A DNA stretch of 64,000 nucleotides from Flavobacterium sp. HSC-32F16 (GCF_024171645.1 NZ_JALKAC010000001.1:1178001-1242000); one strand, 5' to 3'; counted from the stretch's first letter, positions 52,459-61,873 are shown. Notes: generated by a model from the sequence alone, not told the origin. Made by a program: numbers and translations.

Positions 52459-53049
52459 TTATTTCAAGCCATTTAAATAACTCCTAAGTTCTTTCAAATA
52501 AACAATATATGAGGAATTATCATTTTGAAGTTTTCCGAAATTTCGTATTCCCCAATAGCCGGATAAGATAAAAAAGGCCACTTGTTCTCCTACTACATCT
52601 TTGCGAATCAAACCCGATTCTTTCCCTTTTTCGATGGAATTTATAATTGTCTTTTTCCATAAATCAACCAATTCAGCTAAAGCTTCACTAAACCTGTTAT
52701 TCCATGGTGTCATTTCCTGCGTGAGATTTCCAACCGGGCAACCGTATTTTACCTGCAAAAAAGGATCGTCGAGCAATAAATACGAAATCATATTATAAAA
52801 ATCTTCAACTGGATTTTGCGAAGCTTCAGTAGGTTTTATAAAATTTTCCTGCATTGTAGGTTTAAGAATTTCTTCTATAATCGCAATTCCCATTTCATCT
52901 TTGGTTTTAAAATGGTAATAAAAAGCACCTTTTGTAACTTGGGTTGTTGCAATAATTTCATCAATACTGGTGGTTTGATAACCTTTTGTATAGATCAATT
53001 CAAATGCTTTATTAAGAATCGTAAGTCGGGTATTTGCAGCTTTATACAT
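52459..53049 (-). CDS. TetR/AcrR-family transcriptional repressor
   Basis: A 196-residue regulator. The N-terminal HTH is clear: TILNKAFELIYTKGYQTTSI, DEIIATTQVTKGAFYYHFKT, KDEMG. The C-terminal ligand and dimer domain (residues 60-196) includes YGCPVGNLTQEMTPWNNRFS, typical of TetR members near YcdC/AcrR type. It is transcribed in the same direction as the downstream three-gene operon and is flanked on both sides by the operator core ATACTAnnTAGTAT, so it probably represses both itself and that operon. Confidence 0.92.
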   Translation of the reverse strand: MYKAANTRLTILNKAFELIYTKGYQTTSIDEIIATTQVTKGAFYYHFKTKDEMGIAIIEEILKPTMQENFIKPTEASQNPVEDFYNMISYLLLDDPFLQVKYGCPVGNLTQEMTPWNNRFSEALAELVDLWKKTIINSIEKGKESGLIRKDVVGEQVAFFILSGYWGIRNFGKLQNDNSSYIVYLKELRSYLNGLK

Positions 53050-53055
53050 AAAAAA

Positions 53056-53069
53056 ATACTAGTTAGTAT
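53056..53069. promoter_or_regulatory. TetR-type operator 2
   Basis: ATACTA-GT-TAGTAT, six bases before the TetR start codon. It shares the core of operator 1 with a different centre. This position supports autorepression. Confidence 0.8.
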
Positions 53070-53109
53070 GAAAAAACAAATTAAAGAAAAATTATTGGGT
53101 AATTAATTT

Positions 53110-53248
53110 AAACACATAGAAACATAAATTCAGCAAGCTCAAAAAGGCATTTCACTTGTTTAAACAAACATAGTTAGGGCCATGTATTAGAAACTAGTTT
53201 CTTTTTACTTCCTCTTCAAACTATAAATCCTATGTTTCTATGTATTTA
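53110..53248. repeat. Palindromic repeat with AACACATAGAAACATA ends, copy 2
   Basis: It has the same ends as 51211-51350, but the AAAAAGGCATTTCACTTG segment shows the interior in reverse orientation. The two copies thus flank the TetR-membrane protein block as inverted repeats. Confidence 0.8.
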
Positions 53249-53357
53249 AATAAAAAAAACAGAATTATAAAATTTTTCTTAATTCACAAAGCAATCGGTT
53301 TATTTCAATTGATTTTGTAAATTAGCCAACACTATTTTGTAAAATCAATATTATATC

Positions 53358-54986
53358 ATGGATTTAAACTTCAATAAAAACGAAGATCACAATAAGCTAT
53401 TACTTTCAGAACTAAAACAAAAATTTGCCAAAGTAAAACTGGGCGGAGGCGAAAAACGAATCGAAAAACTACATTCCGAAGGAAAAATGACCGCTCGTGA
53501 ACGTATCGCTTATTTATTAGACGAAAATTCAGAAAATATTGAAATTGGCGGTTTTGCCGGCGAAGGAATGTACGCTGAACACGGCGGATGCCCTTCTGGC
53601 GGAGTTGTTATTAAAATAGGATATATAAAAGGAAAACAATGTATTGTGGTTGCCAATGATGCAACTGTAAAAGCTGGTGCATGGTTCCCAATTACTGGCA
53701 AAAAAAACCTGCGCGCTCAGGAAATTGCAATGGAGAACAGACTTCCTATTATTTACTTGGTAGACAGTGCAGGAGTTTATCTGCCAATGCAGGATGAAAT
53801 TTTTCCTGATAAAGAACATTTCGGACGCATTTTTAGAAACAACGCTCAAATGAGCAGTATGGGAATAACGCAAATTGCTGCCGTTATGGGAAGCTGCGTT
53901 GCGGGAGGTGCTTATCTGCCAATTATGAGCGATGAAGCTTTAATTGTAGATAAAACAGGCAGTATTTTCCTTGCTGGAAGTTATTTAGTTAAAGCTGCAA
54001 TTGGTGAAACGATTGATAATGAAACTTTAGGCGGAGCAACAACACACTGCGAAATTTCTGGAGTAACAGATTATAAAGCGAAAGATGATAAAGATGCTTT
54101 AGATAAAATTAAAAGTATTGTAGATAAAATTGGTGATTTTGATAAAGCTGGCTACAGCCGAATTAAGTCTGAAAAACCTGCTTTAGACCAGAATGACATT
54201 TACGGAATTTTACCAAAAGCCCGAAACGAGCAATATGACATGATGGAAATCATCAATCGTTTGGTTGATAATTCAGAATTTGAAGCTTATAAAGATGGTT
54301 ACGGTCAATCTTTAATTACCGGTTACGCCAGAATTGACGGCTGGGCAGTTGGTATTGTAGCTAATCAGCGTAAAGTGGTAAAAACAAAAAAAGGCGAAAT
54401 GCAGTTTGGCGGTGTTATTTATTCTGACAGTGCCGATAAAGCAACCCGTTTTATTGCCAATTGTAACCAAAAGAAAATTCCGTTGGTATTTTTACAAGAC
54501 GTAACCGGTTTTATGGTAGGTTCAAAATCAGAACATGGCGGGATTATTAAAGACGGTGCTAAAATGGTAAATGCCGTAAGTAATTCGGTTGTGCCAAAAT
54601 TCACTGTTATTGTAGGGAATTCTTATGGTGCAGGAAATTATGCCATGTGCGGAAAAGCATATGATCCAAGATTAATATTTGCCTGGCCAAGTGCTGAACT
54701 TGCCGTTATGGGCGGCACTCAGGCAGCCAAAGTTTTAGCCCAAATCGAAGCTTCTTCGCTTAAAGCAAAAGGAGAAATCGTTGATGAAACCAAAGAAACT
54801 GAACTATTCAACAAAATAAAAGCACGCTACGACGAGCAGACTTCACCTTATTACGCCGCATCACGCTTATGGACAGATGCCATTATTGATCCGCTTGATA
54901 CCCGCAAATGGATTTCAATGGGAATCGAAGCTGCTAATCACGCTCCTATTCAAAAAACCTTTAATTTGGGTGTAATTCAGGTTTAG
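53358..54986 (+). CDS. Acyl-CoA carboxylase carboxyltransferase (beta) subunit
   Basis: A 542-residue subunit that transfers carboxyl from biotin to an acyl-CoA. The crotonase-like double domain is clear: KLHSEGKMTARERIAYLLDE at the start, FITGKKN-like PITGKKNLRAQEIAMENRLP, GVYLPMQDEIFPDKEHFGRI, VMGSCVAGGAYLPIMSDEAL (acyl-CoA oxyanion loop) and IVGNSYGAGNYAMCGKAYDP (biotin side). The sequence is closest to methylcrotonyl-CoA carboxylase-type subunits (leucine breakdown), but propionyl-CoA cannot be ruled out. The biotin-carrying alpha subunit is not adjacent. Confidence 0.9.
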   Translation: MDLNFNKNEDHNKLLLSELKQKFAKVKLGGGEKRIEKLHSEGKMTARERIAYLLDENSENIEIGGFAGEGMYAEHGGCPSGGVVIKIGYIKGKQCIVVANDATVKAGAWFPITGKKNLRAQEIAMENRLPIIYLVDSAGVYLPMQDEIFPDKEHFGRIFRNNAQMSSMGITQIAAVMGSCVAGGAYLPIMSDEALIVDKTGSIFLAGSYLVKAAIGETIDNETLGGATTHCEISGVTDYKAKDDKDALDKIKSIVDKIGDFDKAGYSRIKSEKPALDQNDIYGILPKARNEQYDMMEIINRLVDNSEFEAYKDGYGQSLITGYARIDGWAVGIVANQRKVVKTKKGEMQFGGVIYSDSADKATRFIANCNQKKIPLVFLQDVTGFMVGSKSEHGGIIKDGAKMVNAVSNSVVPKFTVIVGNSYGAGNYAMCGKAYDPRLIFAWPSAELAVMGGTQAAKVLAQIEASSLKAKGEIVDETKETELFNKIKARYDEQTSPYYAASRLWTDAIIDPLDTRKWISMGIEAANHAPIQKTFNLGVIQV

Positions 54987-55106
54987 CAATTTACATATTC
55001 CAAAAACATGTTAAATAAATAGCAAAAAACTTATTTTCAGATACTTAAATTAAATATATCATTAAAAATTAGTAACTTTATATGTAATTTTTAATCACGT
55101 AGTATC

Positions 55107-55529
55107 ATGGAAAATGTAAAAAGCTTAAATAAGTGGGCCAATTCGCACACTTATTTACCAGTAGATTTGGTGCGTATTATATTGGGTGTTTTTTTATTTA
55201 TGAAAGGAATTTCATTTGTAACCAACGTTCAGTATTTACATGATTTAATTTCTCCTATAGATCAGTTTGGCGGCGGTATGTTTCTTTTACACTACATTGC
55301 ACCAGCTCATATGATTGGAGGTATAATGATTGTATTCGGGCTGCTTACCCGCTGGGCAATTGCAGCTCAATTACCTGTACTATTTGGTGCTGTTCTCGTT
55401 AACTTTATGGGACGCATGCATTCTGAAAGTTTAATTCTTGCAATTGTAGTTTTACTGCTTTGCATTTTCTTCTTATTTTACGGAGGAGGAAAACACTCAG
55501 CCGACTATTACTTTAAAATGCAGCAATAA
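55107..55529 (+). CDS. DoxX-family membrane protein
   Basis: A 140-residue integral membrane protein with four hydrophobic segments. LVRIILGVFLFMKGISFVTN and HMIGGIMIVFGLLTRWAIAA fit the DoxX family. Members act in various redox contexts, but no function can be assigned here. It is followed by a long stem-loop and appears monocistronic. Confidence 0.87.
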   Translation: MENVKSLNKWANSHTYLPVDLVRIILGVFLFMKGISFVTNVQYLHDLISPIDQFGGGMFLLHYIAPAHMIGGIMIVFGLLTRWAIAAQLPVLFGAVLVNFMGRMHSESLILAIVVLLLCIFFLFYGGGKHSADYYFKMQQ

Positions 55530-55531
55530 TC

Positions 55532-55571
55532 ATTTTATCCTCAACTAAACTACAAATGTTGAGGATAAAAT
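55532..55571 (+). terminator. Stem-loop terminator after DoxX
   Basis: The perfect 14-bp stem ATTTTATCCTCAAC / GTTGAGGATAAAAT with a 12-nt loop starts three bases after the stop codon. It lacks a strong T-run. Confidence 0.65.
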
Positions 55572-55645
55572 AATAAAGCCATTTTTAAGAAGTAATTAGC
55601 ACTAAAAATTTCGTTTATTGTGTTTTATGAACTAAATTCGCAGCC

Positions 55646-55993
55646 ATGAATTGGATTCGTAAAACCATACTTTTTGTATCACTTTTGATCATAGGCCTTT
55701 TTGCCGCTCAGGCAGATGAGTTTCCTGTGCAAAAAATTGAAAGTCAAAAAACGGACACCAATTTCTGTAAAGAAATCGCCGATTCATCAGCATTTATCCA
55801 GCCTCAGGGCAGTTATCAATTTTCTGCAAATATCAAAACAGATACAATTGCAGTTATTAAATGGTTTGATGCTCTGCTGGTCGTAATTCCACAGCATAAA
55901 GCAGTTAAATCTGCATTTAACTTTACTAGTCAGTTTACCACTCAGAGCAAAAAAATCCTATTACTGCTCTACGCTTTCCATTTCTTTTGGTAA
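55646..55993 (+). CDS. Small exported protein of unknown function, 115 aa
   Basis: The protein has a signal peptide (MNWIRKTILFVSLLIIGLFA, cleavage near AQA). The mature part is polar with one cysteine (NFCKEIADSSAFIQPQGSYQ) and ends in a hydrophobic segment KILLLLYAFHFFW at the very C-terminus, which may anchor it in a membrane. I recognise no family. Translation begins in a good A-rich context, and 100-bp spacers separate it from both neighbours. Confidence 0.6.
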   Translation: MNWIRKTILFVSLLIIGLFAAQADEFPVQKIESQKTDTNFCKEIADSSAFIQPQGSYQFSANIKTDTIAVIKWFDALLVVIPQHKAVKSAFNFTSQFTTQSKKILLLLYAFHFFW

Positions 55994-56109
55994 ATAAATC
56001 TTGAAATTTTATTCTGAAGAAGCAATTCTTCAAAAATAATTAAGCCGTTTTCAATTCGAAAACTGTTTATCATTTCATTTATTTTTCACCAAAAATTAAA
56101 ATCAAAACA

Positions 56110-56580
56110 ATGGAAACAAGTGTAACCATAATTGGTATTGTGATCGCCATCATAGTAGCCATTCCAATCTATTTTTCAGCACGATCGAGCGCTGCAAACA
56201 AATCAAGAATATTAAACATCAAAAAGAAATTCAATCCAAACAATCCGGAGGAATTTGATTTGACTGAATCTCAAAGTAATAAAACGCTTACTATCGATCA
56301 CAAAAACAGAAAATTCATTTTGATGAATTTCAACCCCAATCAGCAGGAATCAACCTATGTTGATTTGAAAAGTGTTTCCTCTTGTAAGTTAGTTTTAACC
56401 ACAGAAGGTAATTCAGATACTATAATAAAAATCGATTTTGAGTTTCAGGATAAAGAAACTTCTAGAAAAATAATAATTCCATTCTATGATTTTGATGATG
56501 ACCGCATAAAACAAATTAGTGTGTATCAAGATCATATGTTTGCGAAAAAATGGCTTAAAATCATTCAGGATTCTATTTAA
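56110..56580 (+). CDS. Single-span membrane protein with a soluble beta-rich domain
   Basis: The protein has 156 residues with an N-terminal membrane anchor (VTIIGIVIAIIVAIPIYFSA) followed by a basic stretch and a beta-rich domain (LTIDHKNRKFILMNFNPNQQ, then YVDLKSVSSCKLVLTTEGNS, IDFEFQDKETSRKIIIPFYD). The pattern of strands is reminiscent of PH-like domains. No family is recognised. A terminator follows. Confidence 0.72.
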   Translation: METSVTIIGIVIAIIVAIPIYFSARSSAANKSRILNIKKKFNPNNPEEFDLTESQSNKTLTIDHKNRKFILMNFNPNQQESTYVDLKSVSSCKLVLTTEGNSDTIIKIDFEFQDKETSRKIIIPFYDFDDDRIKQISVYQDHMFAKKWLKIIQDSI

Positions 56581-56602
56581 TGTTAGTTATTTAATTCAGT
56601 AG

Positions 56603-56632
56603 AAAGAGGCTCTTTAAGAGTCTCTTTTTTTT
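56603..56632 (+). terminator. Rho-independent terminator
   Basis: The stem AAAGAGGCTC / GAGTCTCTTT (one G-U pair) with a long T-run lies downstream of the 156-residue membrane protein gene. Confidence 0.8.
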
Positions 56633-56707
56633 GTTAATTAATATGATATTTGTCATTTTATACCCCAGTTTCATACAGTAATTTTGGTGAAAACTAAATC
56701 CGTCTTT

Positions 56708-58072
56708 ATGAAAATTTCACTAACCCAAAAGTACAATGTACCAGGGCCAAGATACACCAGCTATCCTACCGTGCCGTACTGGAATGAAGCTGCTTTTACA
56801 GCAGAAGAATGGAAATCATCATTTCAAAGAGCATTTTCTGAAAGCAACTCTCAAAATGGAATAAGTTTATACATTCATTTACCTTTTTGCGAAAGCATGT
56901 GCACCTTTTGCGGCTGCAACAAACGAATTACAAAAAATCATTCTGTCGAAGAAAAATATATACAAGCCGTTTTAAAAGAGTGGAGTTTGTACTGCAGCGT
57001 ACTACCTGAAAAACCTTTTATAAAAGAAATACATTTGGGCGGCGGAACACCTACTTTCTTTTCTGTAAATAATTTAGAACATCTGATAAACGGTATTTTC
57101 AGCTTTGCTAATAAAGCAGAAAATCATGAATTTAGTTTTGAGGGACATCCTAACAATACAACATACGAACAACTGAAAAAGTTATATGATTTAGGCTTTC
57201 GCCGAGTTAGTTTTGGTGTTCAGGATTATTCAGAAAAAGTACAGAAAGCAATCAATCGTATTCAGCCCTTTCATAATGTAGCAAAAGTAACTTTTTGGGC
57301 CAAAGAGATTGGTTATACTTCCATAGGACATGACATTATATTTGGACTTCCTTTTCAAACAGTTGAAGATGTAATCGATACGGTTGAAAAAACCAACTCC
57401 GTAAAACCAGACCGACTTGCATTTTACAGCTACGCCCACGTGCCTTGGATTAAAGGTAACGGACAACGTGGTTTTAATGAAGAAAACCTTCCAAAAGATG
57501 CCGAAAAAAGAAAACTTTACGAAACTGGAAAACAATTACTTTCTGAAAATGGGTATCATGAAATAGGTATGGATCATTTTGCTTTGAAATCTGACAGTTT
57601 ATATCATTCGGCACAAAATAAGACAATGCACAGAAACTTTATGGGATACAGCGCTTCTAAAACGCAGCTTATGATTGGGTTAGGAGTTTCTTCAATCAGT
57701 GACAGCTGGTATGGTTTTGCTCAAAATACTAAAAATCTGGAAGATTATTATCAAATTTTAGAATGGAACCAGCTTCCGGTTGTAAAAGGTCATATTTTAA
57801 ATGATGAAGATCTTATCATCAGGAAACATATCCTAAATTTAACTTGTGAACTTGAAACCTCCTGGAATAATGATTCTTTATATTTTAAAGAATTACCTGA
57901 AGTTTTAATGGCTTTAAAAGAAATAGAAAATGATCAATTAATTACAATTGAAGAAAATAAAATCAAAATTACAGAAGCCGGAAGACCGTTTGTTCGCAAC
58001 ATCTGTATGGCTTTTGATTTACATTTAAAAAGAAAATCACCAGAAACGAATTTGTTTTCGATGACGGTTTAA
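56708..58072 (+). CDS. hemN: Oxygen-independent coproporphyrinogen III oxidase
   Basis: A 454-residue radical-SAM enzyme of heme synthesis that works without oxygen. The start is the ATG giving MKISLTQKYNVPGPRYTSYP; a GTG eight codons upstream is less likely. The iron-sulfur motif is CESMCTFCGC (CxxxCxxC plus the HemN-specific fourth Cys). GGGTPTF and SFGVQDYSEKVQKAINRIQP are family signatures. Its stop codon overlaps that of the convergent gene by 4 bp. Its position next to the cbb3 oxidase genes, which need heme at low oxygen, fits joint microaerobic use. Confidence 0.95.
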   Translation: MKISLTQKYNVPGPRYTSYPTVPYWNEAAFTAEEWKSSFQRAFSESNSQNGISLYIHLPFCESMCTFCGCNKRITKNHSVEEKYIQAVLKEWSLYCSVLPEKPFIKEIHLGGGTPTFFSVNNLEHLINGIFSFANKAENHEFSFEGHPNNTTYEQLKKLYDLGFRRVSFGVQDYSEKVQKAINRIQPFHNVAKVTFWAKEIGYTSIGHDIIFGLPFQTVEDVIDTVEKTNSVKPDRLAFYSYAHVPWIKGNGQRGFNEENLPKDAEKRKLYETGKQLLSENGYHEIGMDHFALKSDSLYHSAQNKTMHRNFMGYSASKTQLMIGLGVSSISDSWYGFAQNTKNLEDYYQILEWNQLPVVKGHILNDEDLIIRKHILNLTCELETSWNNDSLYFKELPEVLMALKEIENDQLITIEENKIKITEAGRPFVRNICMAFDLHLKRKSPETNLFSMTV

Positions 58073-58770
58073 TGACAATTAGGAGTTCCCTGAACAAATA
58101 AACTCATATTTGAAGGAGATAAATAGGGAATTCCTAAACCCAATCCTCTTAAAATAAACAAGATTCCAATAATTACTGCAACATAAGGAATTGCTTTTTG
58201 GATTTTATTTCGAAATGGTAATTTTAATAAGGAATTAATGTAAACCACGATCGTCATTAAAGGAATAGTTCCTAATCCGTATAATAACATATACAAAACA
58301 CCAAAGCCGGCACTCTGCATGGCGATTGCTCCAAATAAAGCAACATATACCATTCCGCAAGGTAAAAAACCATTTAGTAAACCAATTGTAAAAAGAGATT
58401 TGTAACTTTTCTTTTTAAACTGGCTTCCTAAACTTGATTTTATATTTGAAATAATTTTATATACAGGCTTTGAAAAATTATATTTTGCAAAAACTTTTTC
58501 AGGTATTAAAACAATTAAAATCATTGCAATACCAATAAAAATAGACATTCTCTGCTGCATTCCAGCTAAAAAAAATCCTCTTCCTAACAATCCGAAGATT
58601 AAACCAATTGCAGAGTATGCCGTTAATCTTCCTAAATGATAGGTAATAATCTGCGTTACTTTTTTAGCTTCATTTTGATGATCAACAGGAAGCATCATAG
58701 CAATAGGCCCGCACATTCCAACACAATGCAGACTGCTGATAAGACCTAATATGAATGCTGAAAATAACAT
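58069..58770 (-). CDS. TauE/SafE-family (DsbD-like) membrane protein of the cbb3 cluster
   Basis: A 233-residue protein with about six membrane segments. SSLHCVGMCGPIAMMLP and GLLNGFLPCGMVYVALFGAI hold cysteine motifs like those in DsbD-type transporters and in the UreH/SafE-like proteins found with cbb3 oxidases. A role in copper or redox supply during oxidase assembly is inferred from context. It is separated from ccoH by 265 bp of non-coding DNA, so it may have its own promoter. Confidence 0.87.
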   Translation of the reverse strand: MLFSAFILGLISSLHCVGMCGPIAMMLPVDHQNEAKKVTQIITYHLGRLTAYSAIGLIFGLLGRGFFLAGMQQRMSIFIGIAMILIVLIPEKVFAKYNFSKPVYKIISNIKSSLGSQFKKKSYKSLFTIGLLNGFLPCGMVYVALFGAIAMQSAGFGVLYMLLYGLGTIPLMTIVVYINSLLKLPFRNKIQKAIPYVAVIIGILFILRGLGLGIPYLSPSNMSLFVQGTPNCH

Positions 58771-59035
58771 TTTATTATTTGATAATTTATTCGTTATTAA
58801 TGTCTAGTCCCTACGGAACATTTTATTTTGTAGATATCACAATTTTTTTATCAATGTGCTGCTCCTAACGAAGCATATTTTATTATAGCCAATTATCAAT
58901 ACTTTTTATTAATATGTAACTGCTCACATAATATTATTCAAGTAAATCTTGTAGAGAAAAAATATCGATAAAAAAGAAATACTCGAATACTATATTGTCT
59001 GGTAGGTACTAAACTTTTTAAACAAAAAGACTTAA
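58771..59035. other. Non-coding region between ccoH and the SafE-like gene
   Basis: 265 bp of AT-rich sequence. The stretch TAGTCCCTACGGAACATTTT near 58805 looks like a degenerate dispersed repeat. No gene is supported. Confidence 0.4.
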
Positions 59036-59485
59036 TCAATTTACGTAGATAACTTCTTTTGTCAGGTATTTTTTTCCTTCATACTGCCATTCCATATTAA
59101 CATCCCAACGTCCTTTGATTAATTTTTTGTGCGGAATAACTATAGAAGAATTCGTTAAAGCAATCTGAGTATCAAAATCAAATTTTTTATTTGAAGGTCT
59201 GTACAATAAAATGTTCCCTTTTATTTTATCACTTTCAAAAGTGGCAGGAAAAGTAACTTTTACACCTTCTTCTTCAAACTTAATTGAAGGCTTATGCTGT
59301 AAATCATACGCATTCTGAATTCGGGCCATTTCTTCCTGAAAATGCGTATCGTGTTTGTAATATTCTTCTACAACTAAATCATTGTCATATTTACTATTTG
59401 ACTGTACTTCAAAAACAAAGTATAAAATAAAGGTCATAAACAATGCAAATGCAATGACAATTCCGGTTCCCCAATTAATTTTCAT
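59036..59485 (-). CDS. ccoH: FixH/CcoH-family cbb3 oxidase assembly protein
   Basis: A 149-residue protein with one N-terminal membrane segment (INWGTGIVIAFALFMTFILY) and a periplasmic beta-rich domain. The segment VVEEYYKHDTHFQEEMARIQ is the conserved FixH feature (YY..D..). It probably helps assemble or deliver copper to the cbb3 oxidase. It follows ccoG by 13 bp in the same transcript. Confidence 0.88.
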   Translation of the reverse strand: MKINWGTGIVIAFALFMTFILYFVFEVQSNSKYDNDLVVEEYYKHDTHFQEEMARIQNAYDLQHKPSIKFEEEGVKVTFPATFESDKIKGNILLYRPSNKKFDFDTQIALTNSSIVIPHKKLIKGRWDVNMEWQYEGKKYLTKEVIYVN

Positions 59486-59498
59486 GATAGTAATTTTT

Positions 59499-60917
59499 TT
59501 AATTAAAACTTCGTGGTCCTAAGAAATTTGTTTTGGTAGTTTCCAGAAGTTCTTTGCCGTTATAAACGCCAATTTTCACATTAGTTTTATCACTTTCCAG
59601 CAGAACTTCATCTATTTCTATAAATAGTGTTCCTTGTGAAATTCCTTCTTTTGCTACTTTAAAATGCTGTTTTCCAACATTTGTAATTTCACCTTTTTGA
59701 TCGATTAATTCAAAATGAATATCGTTGTAATCTTTCATTGTCTTGTTGACAATTTTATAAGTATAAACGTTGCTGATTTTTTCTCCTTTATGTTGAAAAA
59801 GCTGTCCTGGCAAACGTAAAACCACAGCTTGAAGGTCAGTTCTTAAAAATAACATTCCAACAAAAACACTCATTAATATAAATAAAACGGCACTGTAACC
59901 TTTCATTCTCGCATTGAACTTAAAAGGTTCTTTTTTAACGATTTCATCTTCTGATGCATAACGTATAAGTCCTTTTGGCAGTCCTACACTTTTCATTATA
60001 TGATCACATTCATCAATACAAGCGGTACAATTTGTACATTCTAACTGAGTTCCGTTTCGAATGTCAATTCCCATTGGGCATACATTAACACACTGAAGAC
60101 AATCAATACAATCTCCTTTTCCGGTTAAAGCTCTATTTTCTTTTTTATTAAACTTTGCTCTTCCTTCTTCTTTTTCTCCTCTAACAAAATCATACGCAAC
60201 GTTGATTGATTTATTATCTAAAAGAACACCTTGTAATCTTCCGTATGGACAAGCAATAATACAAACCTGTTCACGAAACCAAACAAATACAAAATAAAAA
60301 ACTCCGGTAAAAATAAGAAGTGCAATAAAATTACTCGCCTGCTGAATTGGTCCTTGTTCAATCATTAAAAGTAAAGCATCACTTCCAACTAAATAAGCCA
60401 GAAAAACATTGGCAATAATGAAAGAGATTAAAAAGAAAATTGTCCACTTAGTCAATCTTTTTCTGATTTTTTCAGCATTCCATTCTTGTCTTGCTAAACG
60501 TGATTGTGAACCGCGGTCTCCATCAATCCAGTATTCTATTCGGCGAAAAACCATTTCAAGAAAAATGGTCTGCGGACAAATCCACCCACAAAATATTCGA
60601 CCAAAAACAACGGTAAATAAAAGGATAAATACAACGCCGATAAGCATTGAAATTACAAAGAGGTAAAAATCTTGCGGCCAAAAAGGAAATCCGAAGATAT
60701 TAAAACGACGTTCAATGATATTGAACATCATAAACTGGTTTCCGTTTATTTTTATAAACGGATTTATTATTAAAATTGTCAATAAAATGTAGCTGACAAT
60801 TTTTCGATAATCATAAAATTTACCAGACGGTTTTTTGGGGAAAATAAACTTTCGTTTACCACCTTCATCTATCGTTCCAATAGTATCTCTAAAATCTTCG
60901 TCTGGTAAATTTGACAT
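59499..60917 (-). CDS. ccoG: Cytochrome c oxidase accessory protein CcoG
   Basis: A 472-residue membrane protein with about five hydrophobic segments. Two ferredoxin-type clusters are bound by CIDCLQCVNVCP and CTNCTACIDECD (residues about 258-297). Further conserved cysteines lie in CGWICPQTIF and CIIACPYGRLQG. The C-terminus (after residue 350) is an Ig-like periplasmic domain. CcoG acts in cbb3 oxidase maturation, probably as a copper reductase. It lies between ccoP and ccoH. Confidence 0.95.
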   Translation of the reverse strand: MSNLPDEDFRDTIGTIDEGGKRKFIFPKKPSGKFYDYRKIVSYILLTILIINPFIKINGNQFMMFNIIERRFNIFGFPFWPQDFYLFVISMLIGVVFILLFTVVFGRIFCGWICPQTIFLEMVFRRIEYWIDGDRGSQSRLARQEWNAEKIRKRLTKWTIFFLISFIIANVFLAYLVGSDALLLMIEQGPIQQASNFIALLIFTGVFYFVFVWFREQVCIIACPYGRLQGVLLDNKSINVAYDFVRGEKEEGRAKFNKKENRALTGKGDCIDCLQCVNVCPMGIDIRNGTQLECTNCTACIDECDHIMKSVGLPKGLIRYASEDEIVKKEPFKFNARMKGYSAVLFILMSVFVGMLFLRTDLQAVVLRLPGQLFQHKGEKISNVYTYKIVNKTMKDYNDIHFELIDQKGEITNVGKQHFKVAKEGISQGTLFIEIDEVLLESDKTNVKIGVYNGKELLETTKTNFLGPRSFN

Positions 60918-60927
60918 GGTATTCTAT

Positions 60928-61869
60928 TTATTTTTTAACTTCTGTGGTATCTTTTTTTGGTGCAGCTGAAGATGCATCGTTGATTGGAGCGCTTTCATCT
61001 ACCCAAACTTCCCCTTCTGCTTCTTTTGGATCTTTTGGATTTGATCCTTGTAACGACAAAATGTAACTTGCTACTTTTTGAATTTCTTTTGGTTTCAGGG
61101 TTCCTTTCCAGGCAATCATCCCTTTTCCATCACGTCCTCCGTTTGTAATTGTATGGAAAAGGTTTTTAATTCCTCCTCCTAAAATCCAACGATCATCTGT
61201 TAAGTTAGGTCCAATCTGACCTCCTCCATCTGCTCTGTGGCAAGCCGCGCAATTAGTTGTAAAGATTTCTTTTCCTGAAGCTAAACTTGGTTCGTCTGTA
61301 AGTAAAACAACCGTTTTTTCATCCATTAAATCTGGGGCTGTTTTTAAATATTCTTCAACATCAATTTTTGCCTGTGCCATTTCTTTTTTAAGCTCCATTT
61401 CTTGGTCATCCGCTCCTAAAACATCGTAACGAACTACATAGATAACTCCAAAAATGATACAGATGTAGAATAAATATACCCACCATGGCGGTAAATTGTT
61501 GTCAAGCTCTTTGATTCCGTCATAATCGTGATCCATCAATAGATCAGCTTCTTTAGACATTGGTTCTGTTTTGGTAAGCTTGTGCATTAAATCTTTGAAC
61601 CAAGTGCTTTCTTTAAAGCTTAAACTATTTTCGTATTCTAATTTTGCCTTTTCTTCTGGAGACATTAATTGATACATTACACGATTTACAGCACTAAGTG
61701 TAACTTCGATTGCAATCAAAATGAATAAGAAGACAAATAAAAAGACAGATACCATTGGGTATTTTATGAAAGCAGGTTTATCGCCTGAATCTATAAAATA
61801 TTCCATCAAAGCAAATACGATGAAGAAAATCAACGGTACTCTAACATATACTGGGAAAAACTTTTTCAT
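60928..61869 (-). CDS. ccoP: cbb3 oxidase subunit CcoP with one c-type heme
   Basis: A 313-residue c-type cytochrome subunit. Two N-terminal hydrophobic stretches precede the typical LDNNLPPWWVYLFYICIIFG CcoP segment. The periplasmic domain carries a single heme motif TTNCAACHRADGGGQIGPNL with a methionine ligand probably in KGMIAWKGTL. Proteobacterial CcoP has two hemes; one heme plus extra N-terminal segments is the Bacteroidota form. An Ala/Asp/Lys-rich tail follows. Confidence 0.94.
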   Translation of the reverse strand: MKKFFPVYVRVPLIFFIVFALMEYFIDSGDKPAFIKYPMVSVFLFVFLFILIAIEVTLSAVNRVMYQLMSPEEKAKLEYENSLSFKESTWFKDLMHKLTKTEPMSKEADLLMDHDYDGIKELDNNLPPWWVYLFYICIIFGVIYVVRYDVLGADDQEMELKKEMAQAKIDVEEYLKTAPDLMDEKTVVLLTDEPSLASGKEIFTTNCAACHRADGGGQIGPNLTDDRWILGGGIKNLFHTITNGGRDGKGMIAWKGTLKPKEIQKVASYILSLQGSNPKDPKEAEGEVWVDESAPINDASSAAPKKDTTEVKK

Positions 61870-61873
61870 TTTT

